In this document: in pieces, positions 62,930-64,000 of the stretch
How positions within the stretch are numbered: position 1 is the first letter of the stretch
How the letters are laid out: each line of letters begins with the position of its first letter
Assembly: GCF_029714185.1 (NCBI RefSeq)
Contig: NZ_CP121671.1
Coordinates: 124,001 to 188,000 of the forward strand
Direction: 5' to 3'
Length of the DNA: 64,000 bases
Source: Halobacillus naozhouensis
GTDB lineage: Bacteria > Bacillota > Bacilli > Bacillales > Halobacillaceae
Program-made: the position numbers and the translations under genes
The notes under the pieces: model-generated
Told to the model about the DNA's origin: nothing
What the model saw: the letters and a program-made list of their open reading frames with translations, nothing else
Databases searched by the model: none

Positions 62930-63565
62930 ATGAAACATATAAGCACGGTCATTTTTGACCTGGATGGAGTAATCACAGATACGGCTGAACATCATTATTT
63001 GGCTTGGAGTTCCTTGGCAGAAGAATTAAACATACCATTTGACCGCGAATTTAATGAAAAGCTAAAAGGGATGAGCCGGATTGACTCCTTAAATATGATT
63101 CTTGAGCACGGCGGCCTGGAACTTAAAGAGGAAGAAAAGACACAGCAGGCCATTAAGAAGAACGAACATTATCAGAAAATGATTAAAAATATTACACCTG
63201 AAGATTTATTGCCTGGAATCATCGACTTTATGAAAGGGATAGAACAGGCTGGATTAAAAACAGCATCGGCTTCCGCCAGCCGAAATGCCAAGCTTGTTGT
63301 AGAGTGATTACAGATTATTGAACAATTGGATGCCATTGTCGATGTTTCCAGGATCACAAAAGGCAAGCCGGATCCAGAGATTTTCCTGACTGCAGCTGAA
63401 CAACTAGGTGTAGATCCTAATAATTGTGTAGGCGTAGAAGACGCGCAATCGGGGGTGGAAGCTATTAAAGCAGCCAACATGTACGCAGTTGGAGTAGGTG
63501 ATCCGACTTCATTACGCGCGGCTGATTGGGTCATCGCTGACACGAGGGAGTTGACGTTACCTTAG
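62930..63565 (+). pseudogene. pgmB: Beta-phosphoglucomutase-like HAD protein with in-frame TGA
   Basis: The frame encodes a HAD-superfamily sugar phosphatase/mutase: DLDGVITDTAEHHYLAW (nucleophile Asp and cap), GMSRIDSLNMIL, ASASASRNA, then KGKPDPEIFLTAAEQLGV and GVEDAQSGVEAIKAA. A TGA at 63305-63307 interrupts it after residue 125, and the same frame continues to a normal stop at 63563-63565 with all remaining motifs. Replacing TGA with CGA (Arg) would restore a typical sequence. It is either a recent nonsense mutation, a sequencing error or readthrough. GAAGGGAG precedes the start. No maltose genes are beside it. Confidence 0.85.
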
Positions 63566-63602
63566 TTAAAAAAACGAGCTCTGTCATAATCATCTTCCAA
63601 AC

Positions 63603-63630
63603 AACTCGGAGCTTACCTATCGAGTTTTTT
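63603..63630 (+). terminator. Terminator after the pgmB remnant
   Basis: AACTCG (63603-63608) and CGAGTT (63621-63626) with a 12-base loop, followed by more T. Confidence 0.65.
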
Positions 63631-63705
63631 ACATAATCAATTCTCTTTATGTTTGGGTCGTTTATAAAAAAGGTAAAAGAAATAAGAGAAATTCTTAAAA
63701 AGTTA

Positions 63706-63735
63706 TTGCGCTATCATTTCATTCTATGCTATATT
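63706..63735 (+). promoter_or_regulatory. Upstream rRNA promoter candidate (P1)
   Basis: TTGCGC (63706-63711) and TATATT (63730-63735) with an 18-base spacer, in the gap between the pgmB remnant and the window end. Confidence 0.45.
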
Positions 63736-63812
63736 ATTAATCGTTGTCGGGAAAGGACGAACGGAAACAATGACGGCCTTTCAGAAACCAACAACTTCAT
63801 TAAAAAAAGTTG

Positions 63813-63841
63813 TTGACTTTATTACACAGACGAGATACAAT
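63813..63841 (+). promoter_or_regulatory. rRNA operon promoter (P2)
   Basis: TTGACT (63813-63818) and TACAAT (63836-63841) with a 17-base spacer, preceded by an A/T-rich upstream region. Followed by a typical rRNA leader. Confidence 0.8.
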
Positions 63842-64000
63842 AATTCTTGTCGCCAAAACGACAGCATAAACATTTGATCTTTGAAAACTGAACGAACCAA
63901 CCAGTACGTCAACACATTCTTTCTATTATATAGAGGGAATACAAACAAGCACATTCGGTGTGCAAAGAGTCAAAGGATCTTCAACTAGGTTCGCAACGTC
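63842..64000 (+). other. rRNA operon leader with boxA-like element (continues past window)
   Basis: TGATCTTTGAAAACTGAAC (63875-63893) is the boxA-like sequence found before and between rRNA genes of bacilli and bound by the Nus antitermination complex. The 16S gene itself does not start before base 64000. This and the two promoters account for the last 435 bases, which contain no protein gene. The position after pdaB matches an rRNA operon in B. subtilis. Confidence 0.8.

Noticed and set aside
63326..63565. Independent short gene starting at TTG 63326
   Set aside because: It is the in-frame continuation of the pgmB frame after the TGA, with no ribosome binding site of its own.
63894..64000. 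Start of 16S rRNA
   Set aside because: The conserved 16S 5' end (AGAGTTTGATC) is not present before the window ends; only the leader is visible.

Overview
The window is a contiguous, mostly forward-strand stretch of a low-GC, endospore-forming Bacillaceae chromosome. The gene order follows the Bacillus subtilis interval from mcsB-clpC through the rpoBC, str, S10, spc and alpha clusters to cwlD-salA-gerD-kbaA-pdaB and the next rRNA operon. Sporulation and germination genes (sigH, disA, cwlD, gerD, kbaA, pdaB), an L33/S14/L36 set with zinc-ligand cysteines, and strong AGGAGG ribosome binding sites all support this. Protein similarity recalled from memory suggests a salt-adapted relative such as Halobacillus, but that is inference.

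Region 1 (1-14.6 kb) is stress, genome integrity and tRNA charging: the end of mcsB, clpC, radA, disA, a PIN/TRAM membrane protein, ispD and ispF joined in one open frame, gltX, a cysteine T-box, cysE-cysS, mini-RNase III, rlmB, rae1 and sigH. Region 2 (14.6-31.4 kb) is rpmG-secE-nusG, rplKA, rplJL, a methyltransferase, rpoB-rpoC, an L7Ae-like protein, rpsL-rpsG-fusA-tuf. Region 3 (31.5-46.8 kb) is the S10-spc-alpha ribosomal protein supercluster with secY, adk, map, infA and rpoA. Region 4 (46.8-51.3 kb) is the ECF transporter energizing module ecfA1-ecfA2-ecfT, truA and rplM-rpsI.

Region 5 (51.3-58.5 kb) is the accessory part. It has a catDE-type quinone/catechol detoxification pair with an operator matching the CatR/YodB consensus, then a reverse-strand operon amiE-nagZ-namZ for extracellular muropeptide breakdown. 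Region 6 (58.5-64 kb) returns to conserved order (cwlD, salA, gerD, kbaA, pdaB), then has a small unknown gene, a beta-phosphoglucomutase gene broken by an in-frame TGA, and the promoters and leader of an rRNA operon. The 16S gene itself lies beyond the end.

Most genes are housekeeping, and I see no CRISPR array, insertion sequence, prophage or defence island. The more unusual signals are mainly at the RNA and regulatory level: duplicated L1-stalk mimics before rplK and rplA, a hairpin that seems to shorten the Shine-Dalgarno spacing of nusG, a hairpin-rich rpoB leader ending in an intrinsic terminator, a 26-base perfect palindrome before ecfA1, and the ispD-ispF in-frame junction.
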